Below are positions 48,455-61,084 of a DNA stretch of 64,000 nt, in pieces. Numbering within the stretch: position 1 is the stretch's first letter; each line of letters starts with the position of its first letter. This DNA comes from Anisakis pegreffii (taxonomy: Eukaryota > Nematoda > Chromadorea > Rhabditida > Anisakidae). The notes beneath the pieces are model-generated. The model did not search any database. It had not been told where the DNA came from and saw only the letters and a program-made list of their open reading frames with translations. The translations under genes and the position numbers were made by a program. The stretch spans positions 124,001-188,000 of the forward strand of contig JAPYMA010001288.1 of NCBI GenBank assembly GCA_035041965.1, given 5' to 3'.

Positions 48455-51400
48455 TGAAAAGCTGATACGTATGCTGTAGTTGGATGCATGAGGCAAACAC
48501 TGAAATTATTTATCAGTTATTTGAATGAGTATCGGTGCGATGATTTGATCAATTCGGTGAAGCTGTCGCCAGTAATCAACTGACCATTTATAGCATCATT
48601 CAAATTAACATTGATTTAGGTCAACGGTTATCAACCTTTTTTATCGCCCACACTTCTTAAAAAATTTCAAAACTTCCTCGCACCCCTGCAACAATGGTTA
48701 AAATGGTTCTCGCATCCTCCACAACATCCACTCTGTATCTCTCATCCACTACAGTAAGTGTCTGTAATTGAAATCCGTCCTCGCCTACTTTGATAAAAAA
48801 AAGATGTTATCACGCATCCTCTGGAATACTATCTCGAATTCCCCGAGGAGTGCGAGTACCCCTGCCTAAGAACCCCTTATTCAAATGATATATCGAAAAC
48901 CATATCAATAACAAACAGTTCACCAGCAAATTTAGAACACACGAAACGATTTCTCAGGTGGTGAGCAGTGAAGTGCCAATCGTTAATCCGTTATTAACCA
49001 AAATGGTTTGTTTCGTTTAACAAGTGAGCTCGAATTTTCGTTAAATCTGTGTTAGCGACGTTGGTAAAGAATTGTATTTAACGAATCGAAGAAAAAATTT
49101 TAACGGATTGATGTTTAAGGACGGCGACTTTTTTCGTTGAATCGCCTAAAACTGGATAGCTCCATTCACGTGCACATTCTGTTTTAAAAGACAATTGTAT
49201 TTTGTTTTTACATGAACTAAACATTCTTATTTTCCTACCGTATCTGCCTAGAAAGATATCTTGGAATCAGTATCGGATGTGTTTAACATTGCACAGGAAA
49301 ACAGGCCGTTCCCAGTATATTCTGAACATTTTTTAAAACAAGTATTCACTAAGGTATGAAAATCAATCTGACCACAGACACGATTTCGAAAATACCGAAT
49401 TGATAAGATAAATGCAGGATAAATAAGGATCGATAAGTATTGAGTAGTGTTGCAAGCAAATTGATTCATGTGAATTGAATGCGCCGCAATAAAGCTTTTG
49501 GAATTTCTGCCTTTTGATGGTCAATTTCGTGTTGCTTAAATCAAAATTGATTATGCAACACCAATAATCATCACAGTTTTATCCTACCATGTTTTCATAC
49601 TTGGTAAAGCAATATAAAGTTGTACAATACAACTATATAGAGTATTTTCAAAGGGTTGGATACTTGGATGAGGATATTTTCTATCACGCCTCCATTTTTT
49701 CATTCTGTTTCTTCTTTGATTTTGGCTGTTTTCCTAACTGAAACTTATTTAGCATTAGCTGTATTATAGCAGTATATTGTTGATCTCAAAGTTTATTGGG
49801 CAAAAAAATCAGCGTACTGTAGAAAACCATAAAAGAATTTGAGCATAAAATCACTGCACGCACTTTGGCTATTGAACTCTTTTCTTTTACCTGATTGTAA
49901 GCAGAAATAACACTGAGCATCTTGAATTTGTAATCCAGACTCATAGGGTGGGAAGTTGCTTTGGCATGAAGTAATAAGGAATTTCTGGATGTGGTGTAAA
50001 CGATCTGTGAGTGAACTTTCAGAAATCCGCAAATTGGAGATGAAATCATTCTGGACAATGAGCGTTCAATGTATCACCTCAATTTTTGCTTCTAATATGA
50101 ATAACAGAAATAAAAGCGAATATCTACAATCAGTCAAGCAATTAATTAAAACAAAATTATTAGATAATAATTTGACTAATTACTTAATAATTTGACTAAA
50201 TACGTAAGACTAATTACTTGGAGACTGAGTTATTTGTGACACGGGTAACTGTTACATAATGCGATTCACGCTCAATTTGACAAATCTATGAATAAAGAAA
50301 TAATAACTGCAACTTTCAGTGATGGAATATATCAATGAAAATCATTTTAAAATGTTTTCAATCGAATAGTTACAATAATGAAGCATGTTAAAAACGAATA
50401 AATGAAGGTCCAGAAAACGCAATTGCATTTGGCAGTAATGTGGAACGAGCCAAGGAGTGTAATTATCAAAAGGTTTCTTATCGCTGCTATCGCTGAACAC
50501 AAAATTTAGTTAATAATGCCTTTTTAGGGCGTATCATTTGATTGTCACATACAAATACAATTACTGTTCCATATTTGTTGGATGTTAGCGCAATTCAGCT
50601 TCTCCTGTTCATTCATACTGTTTGAGTTGGCGGATTAGATTGCAATGTATCAAACACTTACTGTTGATTACAGTCAATACTGTATGGACGAGAGATAATG
50701 CGATTTCAAGAGTGTTTTAAATAAAATCTGTTTCTGTGGATATGGTAGATGTGCCTCGCCATAGAGAATATTTGTAGAAAGAGCGATATGCTTGTGATTG
50801 TCAGCTGAATAAACACAAATCGTCATTGATCATCATCATATTCATCAAGTATACCTTTTGGCTTCATCGTAATCCCTAAACAGTAGCACATTTATATTGA
50901 CAATAGGTGAATAAATCGTAATCGATGTCTCTTCGTATTGAATAAATTAATTTTTAGCGAATTAAGTTTGTATCGACGACTCAATACATAACTCTTGAAT
51001 TTTTTTGTGACTATTATTAAATTTGGTTTCATCCCACAATTAAATCAATGCAGCCATGAAAGACTCTTAAACTTATCTAGCTGATCCTATTCATCAACCA
51101 GAAAGCATTACATTTCCTATATTTCATCGTACAATTTCCAACTTGTGGATTGCTCATGTCAGTATCAGAATTCACCATTAACAGCACTCCTTAATTGCAA
51201 TATCAATCGATATCATGATATATTATACAAAAAACATCGCATGCGAACATCAATTCATAATTCATTCACTTCAATTGTCTATGCTCAAATATGAAAAAAA
51301 TTCCCATCACAAATGTCAGAAAATGTTGAGTAAAGCTTTATTCAGAACATTTTATCGACGAATAGTTTTCAAGGAATAACAATCACACTAAAAATTTCAT

Positions 51401-51754
51401 CAAATGATAATGTATGCATTTTATGTCACAAAAGCTGTCCATGATCCATTGAAATTATTGCTGTCGAACGGTTGAATCCATATTTAGTCCTGACGTTAGA
51501 GCAGAAGGAGGTGAAAGTAACTGATAATCCCTAAAAAAGAATTTTTATGAGTCAAAAATTTGATAATCATATTTTCACAGCTTGCCACTGAATTCATTCA
51601 CTCAGCAGTGTTTTAATTGATACGAAAGGAAACTTATCAGATACGCTTCAAAATTGCATCGTAAAGGTGTATATGATGCAAGGAAATGATGATAATGCAA
51701 AAACTATCCAAATGATCTTAACAAATAACGAGATAAATGAGAAGCAAAGCAATA
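48455..51754. other. Between bHLH gene and CCDC50-like gene
   Basis: Upstream flank of the bHLH gene and 3' flank of the CCDC50-like gene, both on the minus strand. Contains the third MITE copy at 48.6-48.9 kb and no supported gene. Confidence 0.55.
48622..48878. mobile_element. Third, diverged copy of the hAT-like MITE family
   Basis: Left end CAACGGTTATCAACC; interior AAACTTCCTCGCACCCCTGC and TCATCCACTACAGTAAGTGT; right end GTGCGAGTACCCCTGCCTAA, then GAACCCCTT, matching the outer end of the 25.3-kb copy. No clear flanking duplication remains, so it is older. It lies just upstream of the bHLH gene's first exon. Confidence 0.65.
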
Positions 51755-54174
51755 TTAAACAAACTGAATATTTGATCGATTTGATGCGATCAACTGAGAT
51801 GACTGAATTGGGTTTGTACAAGATAAGAGTGGTAATGGTGACGTTACTGAGTGAGTGGATTGATCAGATGATAATGAACATTGGATATCCTGTAGGAAGG
51901 GATTTGTTGGATGTAAATGCAAAATACCCTCCGCAGATTGATTTATTTGATTGTTTGTTTCAAAAGGAATGTTGTGCATTTGTAAGTGAGCGATATTATT
52001 TGGTGACGTTTCATTCGATGAAAGATATCCTGTGTTATTTGCCTGATAATTGTTACTGATTAATGTTGGCATTGAATTTGTGGATGAGGCTTGATTGGTA
52101 AGGAGTCTTGGTGGCACAGGAGGTGGATGGTGAATAGGAGATCTGATTGGTTCAGATTGATGGTGACTTTCATTCAACGACTGAATGGATCTGTTAGGCT
52201 CTAGAAAATTGGCTTGAGTGTGATTTGGAATAGGAGGTAACGGTACATTACCAGTTCTGTTAGGTATGGATGGCGTTAAATTAGTGGATAATGTTGTGGG
52301 TGATCGTATCTTGCTGACATCAGTAACAAAAGCATTTGTGTTCTGTGAGGAGACTAATTGTTTTGACTCTGAAGAGGGTGTAGTTGGGCAAGTATTGCTA
52401 TCGTTATACAACGGTGCATCACCAGGAACGATTTGTTGTTGGTGATCATTGATCAAAGGAGACGATCGTAGACTGATGAGCGACGGATTTTGAGACTGAT
52501 GATCGCTGTTCGGATTGCTTCCTGATTTTATTGAGTGATTTGATGAATGTGATGAATTTATTTGACGTGACGATGATGCAAAAGTATCACGAGCAGCTAC
52601 TGATACCAGTGGTCTAGGACTGATTTTCGGTGCATCTCTATTATCAAAACACATTGTAGAAGGTATCACATTCTGTTCCTCCACAATTCCACTTGCTGTG
52701 GCCATTTGCAGATTCTAAATTGAAGAAGTTATCATTCGAAAGGAACAGTAATTATGTAATTTTTAAAATGAAATGATGTAACGAGTAAACAGTGAATATT
52801 TTAAATGGAAGTAACGCACCAGTTCATTTTGTGTTCTTTCGTCAATTTTGTCACACCACTGGGAATCGGCAGTAGCAATCGTGCCAGAATTTTTTCGAGG
52901 ACGTCCACTTGAAGATTTTGGTGTGCCTGATTATACCATGAATTACAGTTAAAATAAACTGAATACGGTCTTCAAAGGAATTACAACCACTTATTCAAGA
53001 TTCAACATCTGAGCTTCCGAGCAATTTCAACAAAATTATTCATCAATTAAGGAACTCACAACGACAACGTTAATAAACTATCCAACATTTCATGGGAATT
53101 GCATTTCTTTGGTTTGCCTCGCTTTGCAAGGAGGCACATAAAGTTGATGGCGAATGATGAGTTGTCAACTATGTTTGAAAATTTGCAATATAAAAAACAG
53201 AAGAGAAAATATACCGAATTGAATTTTGGGCGTTACCGAAGCCAACATAGGTAAAACCTTTTTAGCTGATTGCTCGATACGGCGAACCGTATTTGTAAGT
53301 GGTGTTGCATTGATAAGTTGTCGTTGTTGTTTTTGATGTTGTTGTTGATGCGAACGCAAACCATGTTCATTTTCAGGTCTCGAATGCTTATGGACCCTCT
53401 AAAATTTAAATTTTAAATGATCACCCAACATCGCATTTAATCAATTTAAATCAGTTCATTTCATCAAAAAATGTAACAATTTTAAATCGCATATGCCATC
53501 GGAATATTTTATACAATACTCCTCATAAACACTCATCGCCAACCCTTTTCTGTATCGATTCTTCGTCTAACTGCAAACGTCTTGCAAACTCGGCATCTAG
53601 ACGCGCTTGTGATTCCCTCTTCAATGACTCTTCACGCTCAAATTCTTGCTGTATGCGACGCGCTATTGCCTCATCACGTTCCGCACTGCAATTAACCAAA
53701 TCCAGACGCGCCTCTGATTCCCTCTTCAATGACTCTTCACACTCAAATTCTTGCTGTATGCGACGCGCTATTGCCTCATCACGTTCCGCACTGCAATTAA
53801 CCAAATACTCTGAAACGTTATTATGGTGTATTCAAAACTAAAACTGATCACTCTAGTTTAAAATTAGACCTACTAATCATCCTATCAGTGGTGAATATGT
53901 CAGTTAGACAATTCAATTGTGCAACGAATAGTTGGATACAATGAATCCAAAAACATATAATAAATGTGGAGTAAAATAAACATTTGAGTATTTTGTATGT
54001 TACGATGGTGTGCAGCGAGAAGATCCTCGATGGCTTGTTGCTGTTTCGATTGTCTCAAATCATGAGACATTCTACGTCGTTCACAACGATTTTGTGTATA
54101 ATGATAATCGAATTCTTCATCCTGAAGTTTCGATGCCAAATTGAAATCTTCATAGGTACGCAATCGTGATGTGA
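51755..54174 (-). CDS. CCDC50: CCDC50-like ubiquitin-binding coiled-coil protein, 5'-partial
   Basis: CCDC50 (Ymer) is a cytoplasmic adaptor binding polyubiquitin through MIU motifs. Minus-strand exons 53982-54174, 53544-53790, 53215-53398, 52820-52926, 51755-52714 (TAA) join in phase to about 562 residues. Exon 1 (LASKLQDEEFDYHYTQNRCE, then RRRMSHDLRQSKQQQAIEDL) follows the family N-terminal block pattern LAxxLQ..E...H...N..R.R...HDL...K....DL. Exon 2 has two near-identical helical units with the MIU-like core ERDEAIARRIQQEF, followed by AEFARRLQLDEE. Exon 3 is Gln/basic. Exon 5 (319 aa) is a low-complexity Ser/Asn/Pro tail with proline motifs PLPPIP and PPPVPPRLL, possible SH3 ligands. The first exon (phase-1 end) was not found upstream. 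The two helical units come from a 105-bp tandem duplication that includes the intron's acceptor. The CCDC50 assignment rests mostly on exons 1-2; the long tail is not conserved. Confidence 0.72.
53580..53797 (-). repeat. 105-bp tandem duplication inside CCDC50-like exon 2
   Basis: Two consecutive 105-bp units (35 codons each) are nearly identical; the block TTAACCAAAT recurs exactly 105 bp apart. In protein terms the unit is LVNCSAERDEAIARRIQQEF plus a 15-residue continuation. The upstream unit begins inside the intron: its TTGGTTAATTGCAG is the acceptor, while in the downstream unit the same bases are coding (LVNC). Confidence 0.85.
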
Positions 54175-54683
54175 CTGAAATAAATAAATATTTTTCTTAA
54201 TTGGATGACACAATATAATCGTTAAATCTATCATATTTATGCATGTATGCAGGCCTTTTCGTGATAAATAATTTTTAATGAAATGCCAATATAGAAAATT
54301 TTACAACCTTATATGGATCGAACGAATACCTTAGCCTGACCAAAAGTAAGGAACACTCAGTCAGTTTGATCACCACTGATACGTTATTACCATAACATAA
54401 ATTACGCTGAGCAACAAATTTCAACTTTACAGACGCGTGGACTATTGACTGCTACTAAATTAATGATGCTGATTTCAGAGTTGTTATCTAATTTTTCTAT
54501 CACGTCTATATTTTCTGTAAGCAAAGACCCCAATTTTTCGTCCCGCTAACATTACGAAAGCAGTCTAATTGTGAGCTATTTTTCCGTGCGGCATTTCATG
54601 CGGCAACGTGAGCATAGTCAAATAATTATTTAATGGTTGGACGCACCACTGCGATCAACTATCCTCCCAAAGTGCTTTTTTTA

Positions 54684-54740
54684 CGAAATACCCAGCATTT
54701 GTCGACCCTCTGTGAAGGTCAATAAGTGCTGGGTGTTCCA
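54684..54740. repeat. Imperfect 24-bp stem-loop
   Basis: Arms 54684-54707 and 54717-54740 pair around a 9-nt loop. Of six non-identical positions, three would be G-U pairs in an RNA read from the + strand, the other three are A-C mismatches. Lies upstream of the CCDC50-like exons on their antisense side. Could be a decayed foldback element or a structured RNA. Confidence 0.5.
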
Positions 54741-55647
54741 TGTTCTATTTACCAACAAACTGCTCATTCCTAGGTAGCCAGTAATATTCTTTGCAATGGT
54801 TCTCGACATTTAGAGGCAAACTTCGTCTTTGTTGTTATTTTTTTATACTCTTTCTTGGGTGTATATTGTCCATCGCGTCTATTTGATGCCATTTGATTTA
54901 TTATTCAAATTAGCATACGATATCTTAAGGAAAAGAAAGTAAAGTATTGGTTTGGAAGTGCAAACTAAGAAAGAAATACACTTGGAGCAATTGCCTCAGT
55001 TGTGTATTACCCAAAATCTAGATGTCAGAATTCGCTCTTCCTTTATAAAATTTTTGCTGCCTAATGTTATTTATTAATGACTTTGATGGATTTGTCAAAA
55101 GCAAAATCAAATCCAACAATGATGACTTTGATTCTGCTTTTGGTAATCAACAATCGGTCGGTTACATCAATTTTCATTAGCAAAAAATGTTTAATGGAGT
55201 GTAACTCCTTGATTGGACGGGTTAGAGTCCATGCTGTCGGAACATATGATTGATCCGACATTTTTTAGGATAAACTTTCGCAATATATATCTGTGGGAAA
55301 AAAATCATGAAAAAAGATTGGGCAATAAAAAATAATGAAATAGCAAAAGTCAATATATCGTGTGACCTTGATGGACGGATTCTCTCGGTTCATTCAGTGA
55401 AGTTTCCATCGCATCAACTTGAAACTTACGTATCTAAATAGATATTTATAAAGCATTTATCAAGGAGTGGATTTTTTCAGTACCCTGATCTTCAATGAAG
55501 TTCATGTATGGTAACTATTGTGAAGCAAATACCAGAATTTGAATTCAGAATATTAACGAGTCGTAATGGTCAAAGAAAAACATTTAGAATTAAAGCGAAC
55601 ATTCCAAGCAGATGTATGTTTTAAATAAGATAGTTGCTTCGTTCTTG

Positions 55648-55703
55648 CACTGTGAGTATGACTGACTCATCATTGCATTGTGAGTATGACTGACTCATCA
55701 TTG
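55648..55703. repeat. Two tandem 28-bp copies
   Basis: Adjacent 28-bp units containing TGTGAGTATGACTGACTCAT, differing at one base. Non-coding, between the CCDC50-like gene and the pogo relic. Confidence 0.9.
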
Positions 55704-57508
55704 ATTTGTACAATTTTATGGAGTACACCAAAAAAAAACTTTTGAAGTGAAATCAAGTGAAAGATATTGTTGTCATGCATGAGGATTTTACATTCACTGA
55801 CAGCATCTTATCATAAAATAAGAGACTGACTGCATTAAAAAGTTTAAGCAGCAATTAATGTTCGAAGCTGCATCTTTCAATGTCTCTCACATAGTAATCA
55901 ACAATTAAACACACTGTTCGCCTTATCAATACATCTCAAAATGCTCGATACCGACTACGCAAAAACTCTTCGAGCATGAAAAGATGATAGTGAATAATGA
56001 AAAAAAAGCAAAGAAAATAGTCTTTTTCTTGAAGGTGGGATAAAAATTTTGTCTGATCCTCAAAGGCGCTTCGAAACGTCATTACACTTTCAAAAAATTA
56101 TCACAGAATTCAATAATCAGTTTTATTTATCGTTAAATCTCAAAAAATTCCCAAATAACCACGACCACTTGAGTGCATTTTCATTATTCACAAGCATGGA
56201 TATTTTCTCTAGATTCAGTTTTAAAGCAACATTCTATTATATTCGTCTAATATTAAAATTCGCTGCTCAACCTATATATCATGATTATTTAACCAAAACT
56301 TGTTTCCGATTTGACAACTTTACCGACCACGATTTGACAACTTTGATTGTTTACGAAAACTCATAGTATTCAGCTAAATCATATAGTTTCGTGCTGTTTG
56401 ATATTGAGTGTCACTAAAAAAGTTACTTTTGCTTCATCACGTTTGATTTTTATGCTCCTCAAATTCATCCGACAAAGTTCAATCACTTATCAATACTCAT
56501 CAATAATTTTCAATTTCCTTCTGATGTTCCTGAATCAGTCGGACTAATAAAGTAAATCGTACTGAGGTGACCAACGACTTGATCTTTCATGAGACTTCAT
56601 AAATGTTCAAAAAATCATCGGCTGTAGTTTATCAAACTTGTAAGTATTATCCAACGAACGATGCTCGTCAATCACTGTTTGTGGTCTTGCGACGAAATAC
56701 TTTAACGATACGATCATTCTTATACAATAATATAGCATATTCACATGTGGGAATGGTTTTCAAAAAAACACTTTTGAAAAAATTGCTTCTTGCCAATAGT
56801 TTCAAAATGATTTAAGGCAGTGCCATTCAATCGAACCAAAGAGTAACCGTTATCGGATCATCACCAATCCTACACTATCACATGATGCGAATGTTATTAC
56901 ATATCATATTTAGTGGATTCATTGGAATATAGGGCCTCGCGAACAAATGTAAAGCAGCGAACATTGATAGGTATTGATTTGAAAAGGTCCAAAATAATAA
57001 AGACGTAAAATAGCTATCTCTAGCGATCGTCATTACATATAAGAATGTAGGGATGGCATTTCACTGCTATTTGAAATGATCACAAGTCAAACATTTGATA
57101 ACACTTGTTCAACCACTTTCCACTGTTTGCATTGCAATACTTCAGCAGTTAAGTACCACGTACCGCTCTATTGCAGTTTAGAGGAATACACATGAACATT
57201 GTATTTCCAGTCAGTGTAAAGATCTAATTTCTTGCATGTAACCATTTTTAGAGATTTCGAGTTCATTCATGCAAAAAACTGCCCCTTCCAATGGTAACCT
57301 ACTGTAATTTCAGTAATGTGCATCACTACACTGCATCTTTCGGTGGACAGTTGAAAATTGTACTTCTAGTGAATTTAGAGATCTGATTTTTCGCATATAG
57401 TTGTTTGTCCTTAAATGTATTTGTTATGACTTCGCATATATTTGAGACTCCGAGTCCTTAAATGTAAAGAAAGTGTGCGTTGTTCGGTCGATCTGATATT
57501 GACGAGGA

Positions 57509-57582
57509 GAGCTTGTGCAGCTGATCACGGATGTGCAAAATTGTAGAGCTTGCACAGCTGATCATGGATATGCAAAATTTTT
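57509..57582. repeat. Two tandem 37-bp copies
   Basis: Direct repeats starting GAGCTTG and containing CAGCTGATCA and TGCAAAATT, period 37 bp, diverged by a few transitions. They lie just before the tRNA-like segment. Confidence 0.8.
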
Positions 57583-57660
57583 TTGGCGGAACACAAAGGG
57601 GATGCATGATATGGCGGGAAAAACCTCTTCGGTGTACTGAAATAACATCCTGAATGTTTA

Positions 57661-57752
57661 TCAGTCGGAGGCGGCTTGGCCTAGTGGGAAGCGAACCGAG
57701 ATCAGGTCTGAATGCCCGGCGGTTCGGTTTCGCGTAGCGGGGGATTTTTTTC
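57661..57752 (+). ncRNA. tRNA-like SINE head (candidate)
   Basis: An A-box-like TGGCCTAGTGGG (57677-57688) and B-box-like GGTTCGGTTTC (57721-57731) are about 44 bp apart, and a run of seven T follows at 57745-57751. This is the layout of an internal pol III promoter and terminator. I could not fold a proper cloverleaf with a clear anticodon, so a tRNA-derived SINE or tRNA pseudogene is more likely than a working tRNA. Confidence 0.4.
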
Positions 57753-57939
57753 CCCATACATCTATAGCATATCCAAGTAAACATGATATTGTGTTGCCCT
57801 CCCTACAACTTTTTTCCATGTTTGTAGAACATTTTTATTTCATTTTTTGTTTTTTTCTAATATTGGGATTTTTTTCCATTTTTTATATCTAATCGTAATG
57901 AGCATACCTATTCACAACAAAATGATTGAAACATAGATA

Positions 57940-59280
57940 CAATTCACAATAAGAATATTTCACAAACGATAAAAGATCACAATTAATTATATCACACTTT
58001 TGAACCACATGCTGTGGAAAGCGCACTCGAACCGGAGTTTCAAATTCTTGAGGATATTGTTGAATGTATCCGCATGGATACCAGGAGTATTTGTTGAATT
58101 CTCGAAATATCGGATTGCAAAATTGATTGAAAACCACTTCGAGAATACACAGAATAGTTTCACATCGATAAGTTACAAAATCGATATCGTGAGTAATCAC
58201 ATAAGAATGAATCTTGGGGTTGATGTTTCGAATATTCGGAAGAAAAATCAATCAACTGGTTGAATATGTGAAGTTGCGCCGGCGGGTATGTTCCCTATCT
58301 CAAATGATAGATACATTTGGCGGCAACAATTCTCTCATCTCATCATGTCGATTAAATGAAGTCCATGAATCCAAAATCAAAAGCATGCGTGGTTGCATCC
58401 GGAGTGTTGAAACGCAATTCCTGAACCATGACAGCATATGGGAGTTCGTCATAATATGAGATTGACCCATTTGATGATAAGGTTAAGAGATTGCCAGTTG
58501 AAGCTCTGTGGAAATTCGCCACTATACTCTGCTAATACAACGTATAGTTTAGGCAACATATAGTACAACATACAGTTTAGAACACCATCTGCCCTTATGA
58601 CTAGGAGAATGGTAAGCGAATGTGTCAAAGACTGGAGCTGTTGAGCAATGCACTCTACGTTCCGTTGCCCACGAAGCGCTGAGGTCCATGCCATGTACAA
58701 ATCTTTAGATAATGCAGACTGGTCTGCGTTAAAGATACACTCCGGATCCAAATTTTTCGATCTGATCAGTTCAACAAAATTGTGGAAGACCTCATCAATT
58801 TGTGGACGATTACGCAATGTTCATCGACTCACAAATCTTGTTATTCGTCTTGACGTGAAATGGATGATGTGTTTAAATTTCTTCAGCCATCCTGCAGAAG
58901 CCTCGAAATAAAGTATCCTGTATCTCATATTTACTGAATGAGCAAGCGCTCGCAGACCAATGTCACGTAGTACGACCCCTCTTCACATCCTCTCGATGAC
59001 CATTTCTTTGAGTTTGACCGACAATGCTTTGATGTCGCTTTGACGATCCACAGTAGATATTTGGTTCTTTTCAAATTCGCGTAACCGTTTCAGGTCATCT
59101 TTGTTGTTAATGAACCTGAACTTGCTGTGCACGGATGAACATGTTCCGTATCCATCAGTTGGTGAGCCACAGTAATCAACAACGCGACGAACATCCGGTG
59201 CGCAAATCACTTTGCTATTACTGAAGAGTATTGTATCCGGAATGGCGAGAACACCATTATCTAGGTCCATCGACTATTCC
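57940..59280 (-). pseudogene. pogo/Tigger-like DDE transposase relic
   Basis: Reading the minus strand gives the N-terminal region (FRFINNKDDLKRLREFEKNQ), a CENP-B-type helix-turn-helix segment (GWLKKFKHIIHFTSRRITRF), the DDE core IFNADQSALS with QSLTHSLTILLVIRADGVL, LLILDSWTSF (second catalytic Asp) and a C-terminal part, INPKIHSYVITHDIDFVTYR. There are in-frame stops after VIERM and after RFVSR, a further stop after LLPPNVSII and at least one frameshift near 58450. The element is dead. Two small open frames at 59274-59697 on the same strand may be more of its N-terminal part, but that is uncertain. Confidence 0.75.
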
Positions 59281-60318
59281 ACTTCAATTTCACTTTCGCC
59301 ACAAACTTCCTCATCTTCTTCCACCTCCAACTCATCACCCTCCACATGCCCTTTTATAATATATATTAATCTTTGCGCCATTTTCATCTCTTCTCTAGTT
59401 GCAAAAGCAGTGTCACCAGCACCGAATTTCTCACACAACAACCCCATCATAGTAGAAAAACAAACCAAACCCACAAGCAACAAACCGCTACACGAGCTCT
59501 ACAATATGACATATGTCTCGTCCCGAAACGTGGGGGAAATTTCCTTGCATTTCCTCGTCAACAAGCTGCAGGCTTCTATGTAATAGTGCCATTAGTGTAG
59601 TGCGGACGTTCCTTTCGACCATCGAGCGAACACGTTCGTACGCTTCGCATGCTGTTCGTATGATGGTGTGGGTATACACACGGTTCACCAAGCACAAACG
59701 GTGATATTGCTGTTGAAACGTGTAATGATAACAGCGGCAGTGATGATTATGAAGCTAAAATTAACGATGAAAAAATTTTCATCAATGTTCAAAAATTTTT
59801 TGCCCAAATTTGATTATTAATCCAATTTTGCGCCCTCCTCTAAACCAACAAACAAAATGTCTCAGAATAATATTCAAAAGAAAAACTTCCTCGGGAAAAG
59901 AATCAAATGAAAAGTCAAACAAATACCAGAACCTCACCTCTTTCAATGTATTATCTGCATTTTTGCTGACTAAATGAAAGAAAATATCAATTTGATGATA
60001 TGGAAGTGTGCAACGGGAATGTGCCGATATGAGTGTATCACTTGTCGATTCAACCGTTTTCATCAGTATTCAACAAGTGACCTCTAAATGGCTGTAACTC
60101 AACAGTAGACTCAACAGATCGTTTAAATTCTTCTCCTGAAATCAAATTCTCTCGTCATCATACGAAAATTTTCAGCAACAAAGATCTCTACACTCGTTTC
60201 CTTGTCACTGAAATTGTTTTTTTTAATATAAGAGAAGTAATGATTCGTAAATAGCAATGATAATAATAATAACACTAAAGTAAAACAACGAGAATGCTCA
60301 TTACAAGAATTACAAACC

Positions 60319-60570
60319 TCATTCAGTGCTAGCAACCAACACGGTAAATTTCCTCTGTGTTTCAGTGAATTCACAAATTATCCGTCGGATGGCCACATGG
60401 TTCTCTTCAGTTGCGCTAACAGAGAGACTCAGCGCCCTATACAAGCAGGTGCCGTCAGCCTTGACTGGAGCCATAAAGTACTGTTTGGAACGCTCCGATG
60501 TGTCGAAGGAACAAGTCTTTGCTAGTATTGTTTTGCTTCCGTTGGCCACTTTTCTATGTGTTTTTTGCAT
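60319..60570 (-). pseudogene. OTU-type cysteine protease fragment
   Basis: An 83-codon frame carries VKADGTCLYRALSLSVSATE followed by ENHVAIRRIICEF, matching the N-terminal catalytic block of OTU deubiquitinases (ADGxCLFRAxS with the Asp and Cys of the active site, then the Leu/Ile-rich helix). The C-terminal His block is not visible and the frame degenerates downstream. OTU domains of this type are often carried by nematode mobile elements, and this one lies about 1 kb from a transposase relic, so I take it as element-derived. It could instead be one exon of a real gene whose other exons I cannot see. Confidence 0.55.
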
Positions 60571-61042
60571 ATGGCTTCCTTACATTGCGATGAAGATGGC
60601 GAGAAGTATCTCAGTTTTGCGCATGCTCCTCCGTGGATAACGGAGAGATTTCAATTACTTCAGTATATATATACCAATTATGACTATTGAACACCATCAT
60701 TGATCACGCCAAGCGGCAAACCTCTCGTAACTTGACAGTTAGCGTCAATATTTAATGCGGATTTCTATAGCACTCAAGCTCGGCTACAAGATGGTATACA
60801 TCATGCTTGTAAATTTTCCCTGACGGGCGGGTAACAATTCAAATTATTTCTTGAGCTTTTGCACTTAAAGCGGAATAGAAAATCTCGGATATACTTTCAT
60901 TCCTGCCCATTCTGTACATCATGTTTTATTCTCCTAGATCTGCGCTACAAAACGATATATGAACCGCCTGGATTCATATCCGTTCAATGAGTAAGAAATT
61001 CACATTACTGAACACATATCAAATGAAAATGCGAGTTTCGTC

Positions 61043-61084
61043 ACTTGGCGAACTGTCACTCCGTTCGTACTTGGCGAACTGTCA
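61043..61084. repeat. 16-bp direct repeat, period 26
   Basis: ACTTGGCGAACTGTCA occurs at 61043-61058 and 61069-61084, about 150 bp upstream of the MRPL41 start codon. Could be promoter-proximal; function unknown. Confidence 0.7.

Larger units (their letters stand above)
54175..57508. other. Upstream of CCDC50-like gene
   Basis: Should contain the missing first exon of the CCDC50-like gene on the minus strand, but none could be chosen with confidence. Holds the 54.7-kb stem-loop and the 28-bp tandem repeat. Confidence 0.5.

Noticed and set aside
48433..48481. Alternative start for the bHLH gene reading MHPTTAYVSAF
   Set aside because: It ends in phase 1 and cannot join exon 2, which needs phase 2; the ATG at 48454 in the other frame fits.
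49786..50058. Minus-strand frame with CYFCLQSGKRKEFNSQ, loosely like a piggyBac C-terminal Cys domain
   Set aside because: Only one CxxC and no further conserved spacing or catalytic domain; too weak to annotate.
51667..52059. 130-codon + strand open frame
   Set aside because: It is the antisense of the long Ser/Asn-rich last exon of the CCDC50-like gene; low-complexity codons leave the opposite strand open.
58000..58911. + strand frames of 81-87 codons
   Set aside because: Antisense to the transposase relic, whose minus-strand translation shows conserved blocks.
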